This document shows positions 28,001 to 36,791 of a DNA stretch of 64,000 bases, piece by piece (position 1 is the stretch's first letter; every line of letters begins with the position of its first letter). The notes under the pieces were generated by a model. That model saw only the letters and a program-made list of their open reading frames with translations, had not been told where the DNA came from and made no database searches. Source of the stretch: Mesorhizobium sp. ES1-1. GTDB lineage: Bacteria; Pseudomonadota; Alphaproteobacteria; Rhizobiales; Rhizobiaceae. The stretch is taken from contig NZ_JAIUGX010000008.1 of assembly GCF_020164785.1 (NCBI RefSeq), positions 124,001-188,000 on the forward strand, read 5' to 3'. A program made the translations under genes and the position numbers.

Positions 28001-28610
28001 GTTCGACGTAGAGCCGGTCGCCGAACATAGCCTTGAGGGTCAGCAACCGTAGCTCGGCGAGATCGCGGCGATCCTCCTTCAAGGCAAAGCCTATTGGGCC
28101 GCGCGGGCCACCGCTGAGGCAGATCAGCCCATCGCAATAGCCTTGCATCATCTCGGTGGCGAGGTGAACGGCCTCGCCGGGCGGCGTCTCGAGGTAGACG
28201 CGGCTGACCAGCCTGACCAGATTGGCGTAGCCGGCCTCGGTCGCGGCAAGCAAGACGACCGGCCGCATCTCGGGGCCTTGCCGCCTGCGGTCGCGCTGGC
28301 CGTCACTGTTTTCGCCGCTGAAGGCGAGCGCGATCTGGCAGCCGATGATCGGCTGGATGCCCTCCTTCACCGCCTTCTGTGCGAATTCCAGCGCCCCGAA
28401 CAGATTGTTGGTGTCGGTGACGGCGATCGCCGGTGCTTCATCCCTCACGGCATGACCGACGATCTTGCCGATTTGCAGCGCGCCCTCGAGCAGCGAGTAG
28501 GCCGAATGCACGCGCAGATGGACAAACGGCCTCGCCGGCATCTCCGGCCGGGACGCCGCGAGCGCTGCTTCGCGCTTCAGAGGGTCGCGTGGAAGTCGGT
28601 CGTCCGCCAT
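25083..28610 (-). CDS. dnaE: DNA polymerase III alpha subunit
   Basis: The 1175-residue replicative polymerase subunit. The N-terminal PHP domain starts FVHLRVHSAYSLLEGAL. The catalytic palm has PDFDIDFCQDRREEV (about residue 435) and, before it, VGPGRGSGAGSLVAY. The fingers and HhH region include KSHAAAYAVVSYQTAYLKAHYP (about 800). An OB fold is near 1000-1080 (GRLAGTVTTKQERKTRTGNKM). The length is that of DnaE1, not the shorter error-prone DnaE2, and no imuA/imuB genes are near. The N-terminus has a short extra leader of about 28 residues. It lies about 100 bases after the carboxylase gene on the same strand. Confidence 0.97.
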   Translation of the reverse strand: MADDRLPRDPLKREAALAASRPEMPARPFVHLRVHSAYSLLEGALQIGKIVGHAVRDEAPAIAVTDTNNLFGALEFAQKAVKEGIQPIIGCQIALAFSGENSDGQRDRRRQGPEMRPVVLLAATEAGYANLVRLVSRVYLETPPGEAVHLATEMMQGYCDGLICLSGGPRGPIGFALKEDRRDLAELRLLTLKAMFGDRLYVELDRVSGYDRVIEKSSIDLAYLHELPLVATNEAFFSARDDYDAHDALIAIAEGSVVAADNRRRLSPDNFLRSQADMAKLFADLPEAIDNTAEIALRCSYYPKTRNPILPRFTGGDVADNDAAVQAEADELARQAHEGLDARLAAHGPTAGYTVEQYRQRLNFELGIITKMKFPGYFLIVADFIKWAKAQGIPVGPGRGSGAGSLVAYSTTITDIDPLRFSLLFERFLNPDRVSMPDFDIDFCQDRREEVIRYVQQKYGRDQVGQIITFGTLQARAVLRDVGRVLQMPYGQVDKLSKMVPQNPANPVKLADAIANEPRFAEEAEREPIVQTLLDMAQKLEGLYRHASTHAAGIVIGDRPLSELVPMYRDPRSDMPVTQFNMKYVEQAGLVKFDFLGLKTLTVLETAVKLIRRRGINIDLATIPLDDKETYAMLSRGEVVGVFQVESAGMRKALIGMRPDCIEDIIALVALYRPGPMENIPTYNARKHGEEEMASIHPKIDHLVKETQGVIVYQEQVMQIAQELSGYSLGEADLLRRAMGKKIRAEMDKQRERFVSGAVERGVGKPQADFIFDLLAKFADYGFNKSHAAAYAVVSYQTAYLKAHYPVEFLAASMTLDMGNTDKLADFRQDALRLGIQVLAPSVMTSFRAFEVGENRIYYSLAALKGVGDAAVEHIVAQRGEKPFKSLADFCERVDPKIVGKRVFESLIMAGALDCFGHDRAAMMAGVERMMGLASLAQQNAVSGQHDIFGASLGAQSQALNLPAAEPWLPADRLHREFQVVGFYLSAHPLDEYKAALQKMRVQNWAEFSAAVKRGATAGRLAGTVTTKQERKTRTGNKMGVVAFSDTSGQYEAVLFSEGLAQYRDLLEPGRSVVITVAAEDRPEGVNLRINSVQSLEDEASRIQKALRIFLRNAAPINTLASQLTVKGEGQVSFVLIKEEGEGEIEIELPSRYRISPQIASAMRAVPGVVEVELV

Positions 28611-28716
28611 GGTTTCTCGCGTTACGGTGGGCCTTGAGTCGATGGTGATGTATTGTCCGGGACCGCGCGATGCCAGTCCAGCACAAACGGCCGCCGACCA
28701 CAGACTTCGGTCCGCT

Positions 28717-30729
28717 CTACAGGAATTCCATGATCACGGCATCCACGGCCAGGCTGTCGCCCGGCTTGGCATTGAGCTTCGATACGATCAGGTCGCGCTC
28801 GGCGCGCAACACGTTTTCCATTTTCATCGCTTCGACCACCGCCAGCGTCTCCCCGGCCTTGACTTCCTGGCCTTCGGCGACTGCGATCGACACGACGAGG
28901 CCAGGCATCGGGCACAGCAGCAGGTTGGACGTGTCCGGCGCTATCTTTTCCGGCATCAATCGTTCAAGCGCGGCGATGCGCGGCAGCATCGTGCGTGCGG
29001 TCACCGACATGCCTTTCCATGCTATGCGAAGGCCGTTTGCGACCGGCCTGACCTGAGCCACGACCCTGCGCGCGCCAACCGTCCCCCGCCAGATCAGGTC
29101 GCCCGGCCGCCAATCGGATGAAACGCTTAGCGCCTTGCCGCCGCCGATCGACAGTCCGACTTCTATTGGAATGGTAACCATGCCGTCGACGATGGACACC
29201 GACACATAGTCATCGCCGATCTTCACCACCCAATCGGGCTTGACCGCACCGGAGTGCGGCGCCAGTCGCCCGCCCAGCCGATCGAGCCGGTCACGCCGCA
29301 ACAACTCCACGGCCGTCGCGATCGACGCCAAGACGGCCGTTTCCTTGGAGCTCGGCACGATCGGCATGAAACCGTCGGGATATTCCTCGGCGATGAACCC
29401 GGTCGATATCCGCCCCTCCCGCCAGCGCGGATGCTGCATCAAAGCGGCAAGGAATGGAATGTTGTGCTCGATCCCGTCGACAACGAAACTGTCGAGTGCC
29501 TCAGACATCGCGTCGATGGCCTTAAGCCTGGTCGGCGCCCAGGTGCAGAGCTTGGCGAGCATCGGGTCGTAGAACATCGAAATCTCCGAGCCTTCGGTGA
29601 CGCCGGTGTCGTTGCGGATGACGACGTCGCCAAATTGGCCTTCCTCGGGGGGCCGGTAGCGTGTCAGCCGGCCGATCGACGGCAGGAAACTGCGGTAGGG
29701 ATCCTCGGCATAGAGCCGGCTTTCCACCGCCCAGCCATTCAACTTGACGTCACTTTGCTTCAGGTCGAGCGTCTCGCCGGCCGCGATGCGGATCATCTGT
29801 TCGACGAGATCGATGCCGGTCACGAGCTCGGTGACGGGGTGCTCGACCTGCAATCGTGTATTCATTTCAAGGAAATAGAAGTTTTTGTCCTTGTCGACGA
29901 TGAACTCGACCGTGCCGGCGCTCTGATAATCGACGGCCCTGGCCAGCGCCACCGATTGTTCGCCCATGGCCTTCCTGGTGTCGGCGTCGAGAAACGACGA
30001 TGGCGCTTCTTCCGCGACCTTCTGGTTGCGGCGCTGGATCGAGCATTCGCGCTCGCCGAGGTAAAGGGCGTTGCCATGCGCGTCGGCCAGCACCTGGATC
30101 TCGATATGGCGCGGATCGACGACGAATTTCTCGATGAACAGGCGGTCGTCGCCGAATGAGCTCTTGGCCTCCGATCGCGCCCGGTCGAAACCGTCGCGCA
30201 CTTCGGACTGGCTCCAGGCGATGCGCATTCCCTTGCCGCCGCCGCCTGCGGAAGCCTTGATCATCACGGGATAGCCGATCTCGTCGGCAATCTTCTCGGC
30301 ATGGTCGCCATTCTCGATCACGCCAAGCCAGCCCGGCACGGTGGACACCTTGGCGGCATTGGCGAATTTCTTCGACTCGATCTTGTCGCCCATCGCCTTG
30401 ATGGCCTTCGGCTTCGGGCCAATGAAGACGATGCCTTCGGCTTCCAGCGCCTCGCAGAAAGCAGCCCGCTCCGACAGGAAACCGTAGCCGGGATGAACGG
30501 CCTGTGCGCCCGTCGCCTTGCAGGCAGCGATGATCCTTTCGGGGACGAGATAGCTTTGGGCGGCGGGCGAAGGACCGATATGCACCGCTTCGTCGGCCAT
30601 CTCGACATGCACGGCATCGCGATCGGCATCGGAATAGACCGCGACCGTGGCAATCCCCATCTTGCGCGCCGTCTTGATGACGCGGCAGGCGATCTCGCCT
30701 CGATTGGCGATCAGAATCTTGGTGAACAT
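28717..30729 (-). CDS. pccA: Propionyl/acetyl-CoA carboxylase biotin-containing subunit
   Basis: A 670-residue subunit that carboxylates biotin with ATP and bicarbonate. The biotin carboxylase domain (1-445) starts MFTKILIANRGEIACRVI and has the ATP-grasp loop ASAGGGGKGMRIA plus FLEMNTRLQVEHPVTE. A linker region follows, and the C-terminal biotinyl domain has AMKMEN with K636 as the biotin site. Length and order match propionyl-CoA carboxylase alpha more than 3-methylcrotonyl-CoA or acetyl-CoA carboxylases. The pccB partner and methylmalonyl-CoA mutase, often adjacent in rhizobia, are not in this window. Divergent from frmA. Confidence 0.9.
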   Translation of the reverse strand: MFTKILIANRGEIACRVIKTARKMGIATVAVYSDADRDAVHVEMADEAVHIGPSPAAQSYLVPERIIAACKATGAQAVHPGYGFLSERAAFCEALEAEGIVFIGPKPKAIKAMGDKIESKKFANAAKVSTVPGWLGVIENGDHAEKIADEIGYPVMIKASAGGGGKGMRIAWSQSEVRDGFDRARSEAKSSFGDDRLFIEKFVVDPRHIEIQVLADAHGNALYLGERECSIQRRNQKVAEEAPSSFLDADTRKAMGEQSVALARAVDYQSAGTVEFIVDKDKNFYFLEMNTRLQVEHPVTELVTGIDLVEQMIRIAAGETLDLKQSDVKLNGWAVESRLYAEDPYRSFLPSIGRLTRYRPPEEGQFGDVVIRNDTGVTEGSEISMFYDPMLAKLCTWAPTRLKAIDAMSEALDSFVVDGIEHNIPFLAALMQHPRWREGRISTGFIAEEYPDGFMPIVPSSKETAVLASIATAVELLRRDRLDRLGGRLAPHSGAVKPDWVVKIGDDYVSVSIVDGMVTIPIEVGLSIGGGKALSVSSDWRPGDLIWRGTVGARRVVAQVRPVANGLRIAWKGMSVTARTMLPRIAALERLMPEKIAPDTSNLLLCPMPGLVVSIAVAEGQEVKAGETLAVVEAMKMENVLRAERDLIVSKLNAKPGDSLAVDAVIMEFL

Positions 30730-30945
30730 GCGGCTGTCATCCTCGGGTCGGCCACCTTTGTATGGCGTGTGCCGGCGCGGTCAAGCCGCGCCTGATCCTT
30801 CAGGTCATTCAATCGATGTGGAGTGGAACTCGGCCATGTGGGATGGAAATTTCTCGGCGTCCTGTGTCTGCAACACACCTGGCAGTTGATCGGGGATGCA
30901 AAACCTGAAAGCGTGCGCAAAAAATCGCATCTGGAGAATTGCCCT

Positions 30946-32073
30946 ATGAAAACACGCGCTGCCGTGGCCGTCGCCGCCGGAAAACCGCTGGAGATCATGG
31001 AGGTTGACCTTGATGGTCCGCGCGATGGCGAGGTGCTTGTCGAGATCAAGGCCACCGGCATCTGCCACACGGACGAGTTCACCCTGTCCGGAGCCGATCC
31101 TGAAGGCCTGTTTCCCGCCATCCTCGGCCATGAAGGCGCCGGCGTTGTCGTCGATGTCGGCAAGGGCGTCACCTCGGTCAAGAAGGGCGACCATGTCATC
31201 CCGCTCTACACGCCGGAATGCCGGCAGTGCCCGTCCTGCCTGTCGCGAAAGACCAATCTCTGCACCGCCATCCGCGCCACGCAGGGCCAAGGCTTGATGC
31301 CGGACGGCTCGTCGCGCTTCTCGATCGGCAAGGACAAGATCTTCCACTATATGGGCTGCTCGACCTTCTCGAACTTCACCGTCCTGCCGGAGATCGCGGT
31401 GGCCAAGGTCAACCCTGACGCACCCTTCGACAAGATCTGCTACATCGGCTGCGGCGTCACGACCGGCATCGGCGCGGTTATCAACACGGCCAAGGTCGAG
31501 ATCGGCGCCACGGCCGTGGTCTTCGGTCTCGGCGGCATTGGCCTCAACGTCATCCAGGGTCTGAAGCTTGCCGGCGCCGACATGATCATCGGCGTCGACC
31601 TGAACAACGACAAGAAGGAATGGGGCGAACGATTCGGCATGACGCATTTCGTCAATCCGAAGGAGATCGAGGGCGACATCGTGCCTTACCTCGTCAACAT
31701 GACCAAGCGAGGCGCCGACCAGATCGGGGGCGCCGACTACACATTCGACTGCACTGGCAACACCAAGGTGATGCGCCAGGCGCTGGAATCGTCGCATCGC
31801 GGCTGGGGCAAGTCGGTGATCATCGGCGTCGCCGGTGCCGGCCAGGAGATTTCGACACGCCCGTTCCAGCTCGTCACCGGCCGCACCTGGATGGGCACGG
31901 CCTTCGGCGGCGCGCGCGGCCGGACAGACGTTCCGAAGATCGTCGATTGGTACATGGACGGCAAGATCCAGATCGACCCGATGATCACACACACGCTGGA
32001 GCTCGAAGACATCAACAAGGGCTTCGACCTCATGCATGAGGGCAAATCGATCCGAAGCGTCGTCGTTTACTGA
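30946..32073 (+). CDS. frmA: S-(hydroxymethyl)glutathione dehydrogenase (class III ADH)
   Basis: A 375-residue zinc- and NAD-dependent dehydrogenase that oxidises S-hydroxymethylglutathione in formaldehyde detoxification. Catalytic zinc ligands: the Cys in [10 protein letters not shown] and the His in GHEGAG. The structural zinc loop is [15 protein letters not shown]. The Rossmann motif is [14 protein letters not shown]. The Arg in [14 protein letters not shown]'s neighbourhood fits the class III form. The start at 30946 has GGAG 10 bases upstream; open frame to 30823 ignored. Followed by gfa in the same direction, so the two act in one pathway. Confidence 0.96.
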   Translation: MKTRAAVAVAAGKPLEIMEVDLDGPRDGEVLVEIKATGICHTDEFTLSGADPEGLFPAILGHEGAGVVVDVGKGVTSVKKGDHVIPLYTPECRQCPSCLSRKTNLCTAIRATQGQGLMPDGSSRFSIGKDKIFHYMGCSTFSNFTVLPEIAVAKVNPDAPFDKICYIGCGVTTGIGAVINTAKVEIGATAVVFGLGGIGLNVIQGLKLAGADMIIGVDLNNDKKEWGERFGMTHFVNPKEIEGDIVPYLVNMTKRGADQIGGADYTFDCTGNTKVMRQALESSHRGWGKSVIIGVAGAGQEISTRPFQLVTGRTWMGTAFGGARGRTDVPKIVDWYMDGKIQIDPMITHTLELEDINKGFDLMHEGKSIRSVVVY

Positions 32074-32139
32074 GGAGGAAGCCGCCGACCGAAGGGCCAG
32101 CGACTCAAGTTGCGAAGGTTCAACAAGGGAGGGAATGAA

Positions 32140-32709
32140 ATGCCTGAGAAACTGCACCCTAAAATCGACAATGGCCTGCCCAAGGAGAGCGCCGGCTTTG
32201 CCGGCGGAACGCTGGTCTGCGCCTGCACCAGCAATCCGGTGAAAGTGAAGGTCAAGGGCCAGATCGCCCACAACCATGCCTGCGGCTGCACGAAATGCTG
32301 GAAGCCGGAAGGCGCCGTGTTCTCGGTCGTTGCCGTGGCCGGGACCGGCGATGTCACGGTCACCGAGAACGGCGACAAGCTCAAGGTGGTCGATCCCTCG
32401 GCCCTGATCCAGCGCCACGCCTGCACCGGCTGCGGCGTTCACATGCATGGGCCGGTCGAGCGCGATCATCCGTTCAAGGGCCTCTCCTTCATCCATCCCG
32501 AACGTTTCGAAGAGGACGGCTGGTCGCCGCCGGGCTTCACTGCTTTCGTCTCGTCGATCATTGAATCCGGTGTGGATCCAAAGCGCATGGACGGCATTCG
32601 CTCCCAGTTGAAGTCGGCCGGGCTGGAGCCGTATGACTGCCTTAACCCCGGTCTGATGGATTATATCGCCACCTGGACCGCGAAGAAGTCCGGAGTTCTT
32701 CCAGCCTGA
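32140..32709 (+). CDS. gfa: S-(hydroxymethyl)glutathione synthase
   Basis: A 189-residue glutathione-dependent formaldehyde-activating enzyme that helps formaldehyde react with glutathione, feeding FrmA. Cysteine sets for two zinc ions: [20 protein letters not shown] and [14 protein letters not shown] strong site AGGGAGG comes before the ATG at 32140, deciding this start over one at 32110. It is 66 bases after frmA. A 12-bp perfect hairpin follows the stop. Confidence 0.95.
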   Translation: MPEKLHPKIDNGLPKESAGFAGGTLVCACTSNPVKVKVKGQIAHNHACGCTKCWKPEGAVFSVVAVAGTGDVTVTENGDKLKVVDPSALIQRHACTGCGVHMHGPVERDHPFKGLSFIHPERFEEDGWSPPGFTAFVSSIIESGVDPKRMDGIRSQLKSAGLEPYDCLNPGLMDYIATWTAKKSGVLPA

Positions 32710-32727
32710 CGGCCACCAGAATTGCCC

Positions 32728-32755
32728 CAAGGGCCGGACACGCGTCCGGCCCTTG
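32728..32755 (+). terminator. Strong stem-loop after gfa
   Basis: CAAGGGCCGGAC (32728-32739) and GTCCGGCCCTTG (32744-32755): a perfect 12-bp stem with loop ACGC. GTTT follows six bases later. Position and strength suggest the end of the frmA-gfa transcript, although the T-run is poor. Confidence 0.6.
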
Positions 32756-32772
32756 CCCGTTTCGGAGAGACA

Positions 32773-33240
32773 ATGCCCGCCCCTGAAATCTACGTCGACG
32801 CCGATGCCTGCCCGGTCAAGGCGGAGGTCGAAAAGGTCGCCGAACGCCACGGCGTCGTCGTCACCTATGTTTCCAATGGCGGCCTGCGGCCTTCGCGTGA
32901 CCCGATGATACGCAATGTCGTGGTCTCCAAGGGCGCCGACGCCGCCGACGACTGGATCGTCGAGAACGCCAAATCCAACGATATCGTCATCACCGCCGAC
33001 ATTCCGCTCGCCGCTCGCTCGGTAGCACTCGGCGCGCATGTGCTCGGGCCGACCGGGCGTCCCTTCACGCCGGAGACGATCGGCATGGCGGTGGCTATGC
33101 GGGACCTGAAGCAGCATTTGCGCGAAACCGGCGAAAGCAAGGGCTACAACGCCAGCTTCGCGCCGCAGGACCGGTCACGATTTCTCGGCGAACTCGACCG
33201 CATCTTGCGGCGGGCCCTCAAATCCGCCACACCGGGCTAG
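32773..33240 (+). CDS. YaiI/YqxD family protein (DUF188)
   Basis: A 155-residue protein starting MPAPEIYVDADACPVKAEV, the DUF188 signature with clustered acids, followed by VTYVSNGGLRPSRDPMIRNVVV, GADAADDWIVENA and DIVITADIPLAARSV. This is a PIN-like fold family with likely metal-binding aspartates; a nuclease role is suspected but not shown. The ATG at 32773 starts right at the conserved domain, so the open frame to 32722 is ignored. Confidence 0.92.
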   Translation: MPAPEIYVDADACPVKAEVEKVAERHGVVVTYVSNGGLRPSRDPMIRNVVVSKGADAADDWIVENAKSNDIVITADIPLAARSVALGAHVLGPTGRPFTPETIGMAVAMRDLKQHLRETGESKGYNASFAPQDRSRFLGELDRILRRALKSATPG

Positions 33241-33265
33241 AACCGAGCGCCTCCAGGTCCAAACC

Positions 33266-33943
33266 ATGGCTGCCCAAGCCCCCGTCAAGAAACCCATACA
33301 ACGCCACATGCTGTTTGCGGTTTCGGCCTGCTTCGGCGTTGCGGCGTTCCTGGTTGCAGTTCTGCTGCACGCTTCGTTGGCCTATCCCATTGGTGCCAAC
33401 GCCTTCTTCGCCGCCTATGACATTCTTGTCATCGCCCAGATGCCGAAATTCACCGGCGCCTACCTCAGCAAGAATGCACGCGCGACCGACCAGCCTGTGT
33501 TGGTCATCTTCGCGGTCACCATTGTTGTCGTCAGCGTTGCCGTCGTCTCGCTGTTTCTGCTGATCAACCAGAAGGAAAGTGCCGACCCGATCGGGCTCGG
33601 TTTTTCCCTGTTGTCGATTCCGCTGGGCTGGTTCACCATCCATGCCATGGCGGCCCTGCATTATGCCCATGTCTACTGGATGGACGGCGACACGGTCGAC
33701 AGCAAGACCAAGAAGAAAACGCCGATCGGCGGCCTGCTTTTCCCCGGTGACAAGCGGCCCGAAGGCTGGGATTTCCTCTACTTTTCCGCGGTCATCGGCA
33801 TGACCGCGCAGACCGCGGACACAAACATTTCGACGACGCATATGCGCTGTGTCGTTCTCGTGCATTCGATCCTGTCCTTCTTCTTCAACACGGTCATCGT
33901 GGCCGCCGCGGTCAATCTCGCCGTCAGCCTGGGCAGCCCGTAA
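33266..33943 (+). CDS. DUF1345 membrane protein
   Basis: A 225-residue membrane protein with about 5 hydrophobic segments. Family features: AYDILVIAQMPKF, HAMAALHYAHVYWMDGD, LLFPGDKRPEGWDFLYFSAVIGMTAQTADT (read as PEGWDFLYFS and GMTAQTADT). The function of DUF1345 is unknown. It precedes a cytochrome b and a molybdopterin protein on the same strand, with a 97-base gap, so it may or may not belong with them. Confidence 0.9.
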   Translation: MAAQAPVKKPIQRHMLFAVSACFGVAAFLVAVLLHASLAYPIGANAFFAAYDILVIAQMPKFTGAYLSKNARATDQPVLVIFAVTIVVVSVAVVSLFLLINQKESADPIGLGFSLLSIPLGWFTIHAMAALHYAHVYWMDGDTVDSKTKKKTPIGGLLFPGDKRPEGWDFLYFSAVIGMTAQTADTNISTTHMRCVVLVHSILSFFFNTVIVAAAVNLAVSLGSP

Positions 33944-34040
33944 TAAATCCGTGATCGGATGAAACATCGGTTTGGATCGCGACGTATCAAGAGGACAATG
34001 AGCGCGCGGGCCATGCCCCGACTCCGGGAGACACACAGAG

Positions 34041-34925
34041 ATGGAATCGGTTGCAAGAAGCCAATCCGCCGCCGAGCTGGGGGCTTCGGCCACCCATGGA
34101 GCCAAGCTGATCTACCGGCAGTCTGCCTGGACCAGGCTGACGCACTGGCTGTGGGCCATCTCCTTGTTCTTCATGCTGCTTACGGGCCTGCAAATCTTCA
34201 ACGCCCGTCCGCAGCTCTATATCGGCAAGCAGTCGGGTTTCGGCTACGACAACACGATCCTTGAGATCGGGGCCGAAAACACGAGTGCCGGTCCCCGCGG
34301 CTACACCGAGATTTTCGGGCATCGCTTCGACACCACCGGCGTGTTCGGCTGGTCTGGCCCGGCCGGCAACGAGACGGCGCGCGGCTTCCCGTCATGGGCG
34401 ACCATCCCCTCCTACTATGACCTCGGCACCGCGCGCGTCATCCATTTCTTCTTTGCCTGGATACTGACCACGACCTTGATCGTCTGGCTCGTCGCCAGCC
34501 TGACCAACGGTCATCTGCGCCGTGATCTCGCGCCGCGTCTCGACGATCTCAAACGGTTGCCACGGGACGTCATTGACCACGCCAGGCTGAAATTCCATCA
34601 CACACGCGAATACAACACGCTGCAGAAAATGGCGTATGGCGGCGTGCTGTTCTTGCTTCTGCCTCTGATGATCATCACCGGCCTGGCGATGTCGCCAAGC
34701 ATGAATTCCGTGCTGCCTTTTCTAAACGATCTGCTCGGCGGCCGGCAGACGGCGCGCACCATCCATTTCATCGTTATGCTCCTGCTGGTCGCGTTCTTTC
34801 TCATCCATATACTGATGATCGTCGCCGCCGGCCCGATCAACGAACTGCGCTCGATCATCACCGGCTGGTACCGCACCGATCCTCCCGCACAGGACGCCGC
34901 CAAGTCGCTCGAGAGGAATGCCTGA
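34041..34925 (+). CDS. Cytochrome b-type membrane subunit
   Basis: A 294-residue di-heme cytochrome b561-like protein with about four helices. Candidate heme-ligand histidines: H35 in RLTHWLW, one in RVIHFFFAW, and two in RTIHFIVMLLLVAFFLIHILM. A periplasmic loop (about 60-125) has several Tyr, Gly and Asn residues. The family (COG4117-like) passes electrons to or from periplasmic molybdenum enzymes. The next gene encodes such an enzyme, starting 1 base after this stop, so they form a complex. Confidence 0.87.
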   Translation: MESVARSQSAAELGASATHGAKLIYRQSAWTRLTHWLWAISLFFMLLTGLQIFNARPQLYIGKQSGFGYDNTILEIGAENTSAGPRGYTEIFGHRFDTTGVFGWSGPAGNETARGFPSWATIPSYYDLGTARVIHFFFAWILTTTLIVWLVASLTNGHLRRDLAPRLDDLKRLPRDVIDHARLKFHHTREYNTLQKMAYGGVLFLLLPLMIITGLAMSPSMNSVLPFLNDLLGGRQTARTIHFIVMLLLVAFFLIHILMIVAAGPINELRSIITGWYRTDPPAQDAAKSLERNA

Positions 34926-34926
34926 C

Positions 34927-35718
34927 ATGACCAAATTTCAGATCAATCGCCGGAAGTTCCTGACTGCGGCCGGCATTGGCGGCTCCGGCATGTTGCTGTC
35001 GGGCTGCGATGCCTTCGACAGCCAGTTGGGCATCGGCGGCAGCCTGCGAAGTTTCCTGGAAAACGCAAATGGCCTGACATACCGGGCGCAACGTTTCCTT
35101 GCCGGGCGCGATTCACTGGCGCCTGAATTTACTGAGGCCGACATCCGCCAGCCACAGCGGCCGAACGGCGTCACCTCCCCAGACGACGATGATTACAAGG
35201 CGCTGCTGGCCAACAATTTCGCCGACTGGCGGCTCGAAGTCTCTGGCCTTGTCGAAAAGCCGCTGTCGCTCAGCCGCGAGCAGTTGATGAACATGCCGAG
35301 CCGCACCCAGATCACCCGTCACGACTGTGTCGAAGGCTGGAGTTGCATCGCCAAATGGACAGGCACGCCGCTGTCGCTTGTCCTTGACCAGGCGGTTGTG
35401 AAGCCAACAGCACGCTATGTCATGTTCCATTGTCTCGACACTATCGACCGCAGTCTGTCTGGCGACATCAAATACTACGGCACGATCGACCTGATCGACG
35501 CCCGCCACCCGCAGACGATCCTTGCCTATGGCCTGAACGGCAAGCCGTTGCCGGTCGAGAACGGTGCTCCGCTGCGCGTCCGCGTCGAACGTCAGCTCGG
35601 CTACAAGATGCCGAAATATCTGCGTAAGATCGAGCTGGTCGACGGCTTCGCTGATATCGGCGGTGGACGTGGTGGCTATTGGGAAGACAATGGCTACGAC
35701 TGGTATGGCGGGATCTGA
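34927..35718 (+). CDS. Exported molybdopterin oxidoreductase (sulfite oxidase fold)
   Basis: A 263-residue protein with a twin-arginine leader (QINRRKFLTAAGIGGSGML) and a possible lipobox LSGC. The molybdopterin domain has ITRHDCVEGWSCIAKWTG; the Cys in HDCVEGWS is the expected molybdenum ligand. PLPVENGAPLRVRVERQLGYK and YLRKIELVDGF also match the SUOX/MsrP fold. I chose the ATG at 34927, since GAGAGGA is 9 bases upstream; the ATG at 34918 is too close to it. It probably sits at the outer face of the membrane with the cytochrome b partner. The substrate (sulfite, methionine sulfoxide or another) is not known. Confidence 0.88.
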   Translation: MTKFQINRRKFLTAAGIGGSGMLLSGCDAFDSQLGIGGSLRSFLENANGLTYRAQRFLAGRDSLAPEFTEADIRQPQRPNGVTSPDDDDYKALLANNFADWRLEVSGLVEKPLSLSREQLMNMPSRTQITRHDCVEGWSCIAKWTGTPLSLVLDQAVVKPTARYVMFHCLDTIDRSLSGDIKYYGTIDLIDARHPQTILAYGLNGKPLPVENGAPLRVRVERQLGYKMPKYLRKIELVDGFADIGGGRGGYWEDNGYDWYGGI

Positions 35719-35789
35719 AGGTTTCTTCGCAAGAGGATGATCGACCGCCTTGCGCTTGCCGATCAGCCGCCAAAGCGCTTGCGGGGCTT

Positions 35790-36791
35790 TCAAGCAACCT
35801 TGTCGAGCAACGGCCTGAGCGATGAATGGATCTCCGGCGATGCCTGCCTGATCAGCGTCAGCAGCGCCTTTTCGTTGTCGCGCAAAGGTCTGCCGGCCGC
35901 AATATGCCCGACAAGCCAGTTTGCTTCCGCGGCATCGACGGCCTCGGCGCGGCGAGCCATCGCCTCGGCGGCCCGGTTCCGCGCTTCCCATTCGACTTCG
36001 ATATCTTCCGGAGAACGATAGGCCTCCATGATGCCGGCGGCGCCGCCGGAGATCATCCTGCTCAGAAAACCGCCGATTGCCGGATCGGCCTGTTCGAGGA
36101 AGGCGTCACGACGCAGCGCCACTTCGCGAGTCGGCGCCTCGTAGCCGGCCGAGCAGAGCACGAAATTGGCGATGGCCTTGACGAAAAGGTCGTTCCATGA
36201 CGGGTCGTTGTCGGCCTGGGCGGTTCGGTCGTTGATCCTGAAAAGCACTTCTGCCTCGGCCCGGCTGATGGCAATGTTGCCGTCGCCGCCGTGAGCATAA
36301 AGGATCCGTCGCAGAATCTCGACCTCCGCCTTGGAGATTAGTCCGGGAACCAGCGCAGCGCCGGACATAAGCGGCCCCTTGCCATCGATGACCGCGTGAG
36401 CAACCTGCTCCAGCGCATACGCACACAACGCCTCCGGTGAGGATCTTGCTTCCTCCAGCACATGGATCAGCAATTCAAGTTCGGTGCGGCTATCCACCAT
36501 GCCGTCGCGCGAGATCGCGCGGATCAGCCAGTCGGCATTGTCGCGAGAGACATAGCCCGTCGGCTTCTCCTGCCGGACGATAAAGTCGGTGACCGCTTCG
36601 ACGAAGAACACCGGCCATTCAGCACATTTGTCCTTGGCCGTGGCGTCGAGCGCGAACAGGGCTTCCGCCTCCCCACGCGTCACCACGCCATCTCGGAAAA
36701 CGTCGCAGCGAAGCATCGCCACGTCCTCCGCCGTGATCCTGCTTTTTGAGGTCAGCCCCGCCACCGGCGCGCTCATGATCAATTCGCCCAT
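35790..36791 (-). CDS. Repeat-containing cytoplasmic protein, function unknown
   Basis: A 333-residue soluble, acidic, mainly helical protein without signal peptide. It has internal repeats: residues 19-71 (ITAEDVAMLR, TRGEAEALFALD, FFVEAVTDFIV) and 152-212 (ISKAEVEILRRILY, SRAEAEVLFRIND, LFVKAIANFVL) align well, and 84-134 (NADWLIRAI, RTELELLIHVLE) is a looser copy. The pattern of acids around 'DG' turns recalls TerB- or EF-hand-like units, but no clear EF loop is present. The start at 36791 has GGGGGAG upstream. Convergent with the molybdopterin gene, divergent from the glycine riboswitch. Confidence 0.7.
   Translation of the reverse strand: MGELIMSAPVAGLTSKSRITAEDVAMLRCDVFRDGVVTRGEAEALFALDATAKDKCAEWPVFFVEAVTDFIVRQEKPTGYVSRDNADWLIRAISRDGMVDSRTELELLIHVLEEARSSPEALCAYALEQVAHAVIDGKGPLMSGAALVPGLISKAEVEILRRILYAHGGDGNIAISRAEAEVLFRINDRTAQADNDPSWNDLFVKAIANFVLCSAGYEAPTREVALRRDAFLEQADPAIGGFLSRMISGGAAGIMEAYRSPEDIEVEWEARNRAAEAMARRAEAVDAAEANWLVGHIAAGRPLRDNEKALLTLIRQASPEIHSSLRPLLDKVA

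Noticed and set aside
25083..28610. Error-prone DnaE2
   Set aside because: Length and N-terminal PHP fit the replicative DnaE; no imuA/imuB next to it and no SOS box upstream.
30805..33117. 770-residue minus-strand open frame across frmA, gfa and the DUF188 gene
   Set aside because: Covers three well-supported plus-strand genes; no motif or ribosome site.
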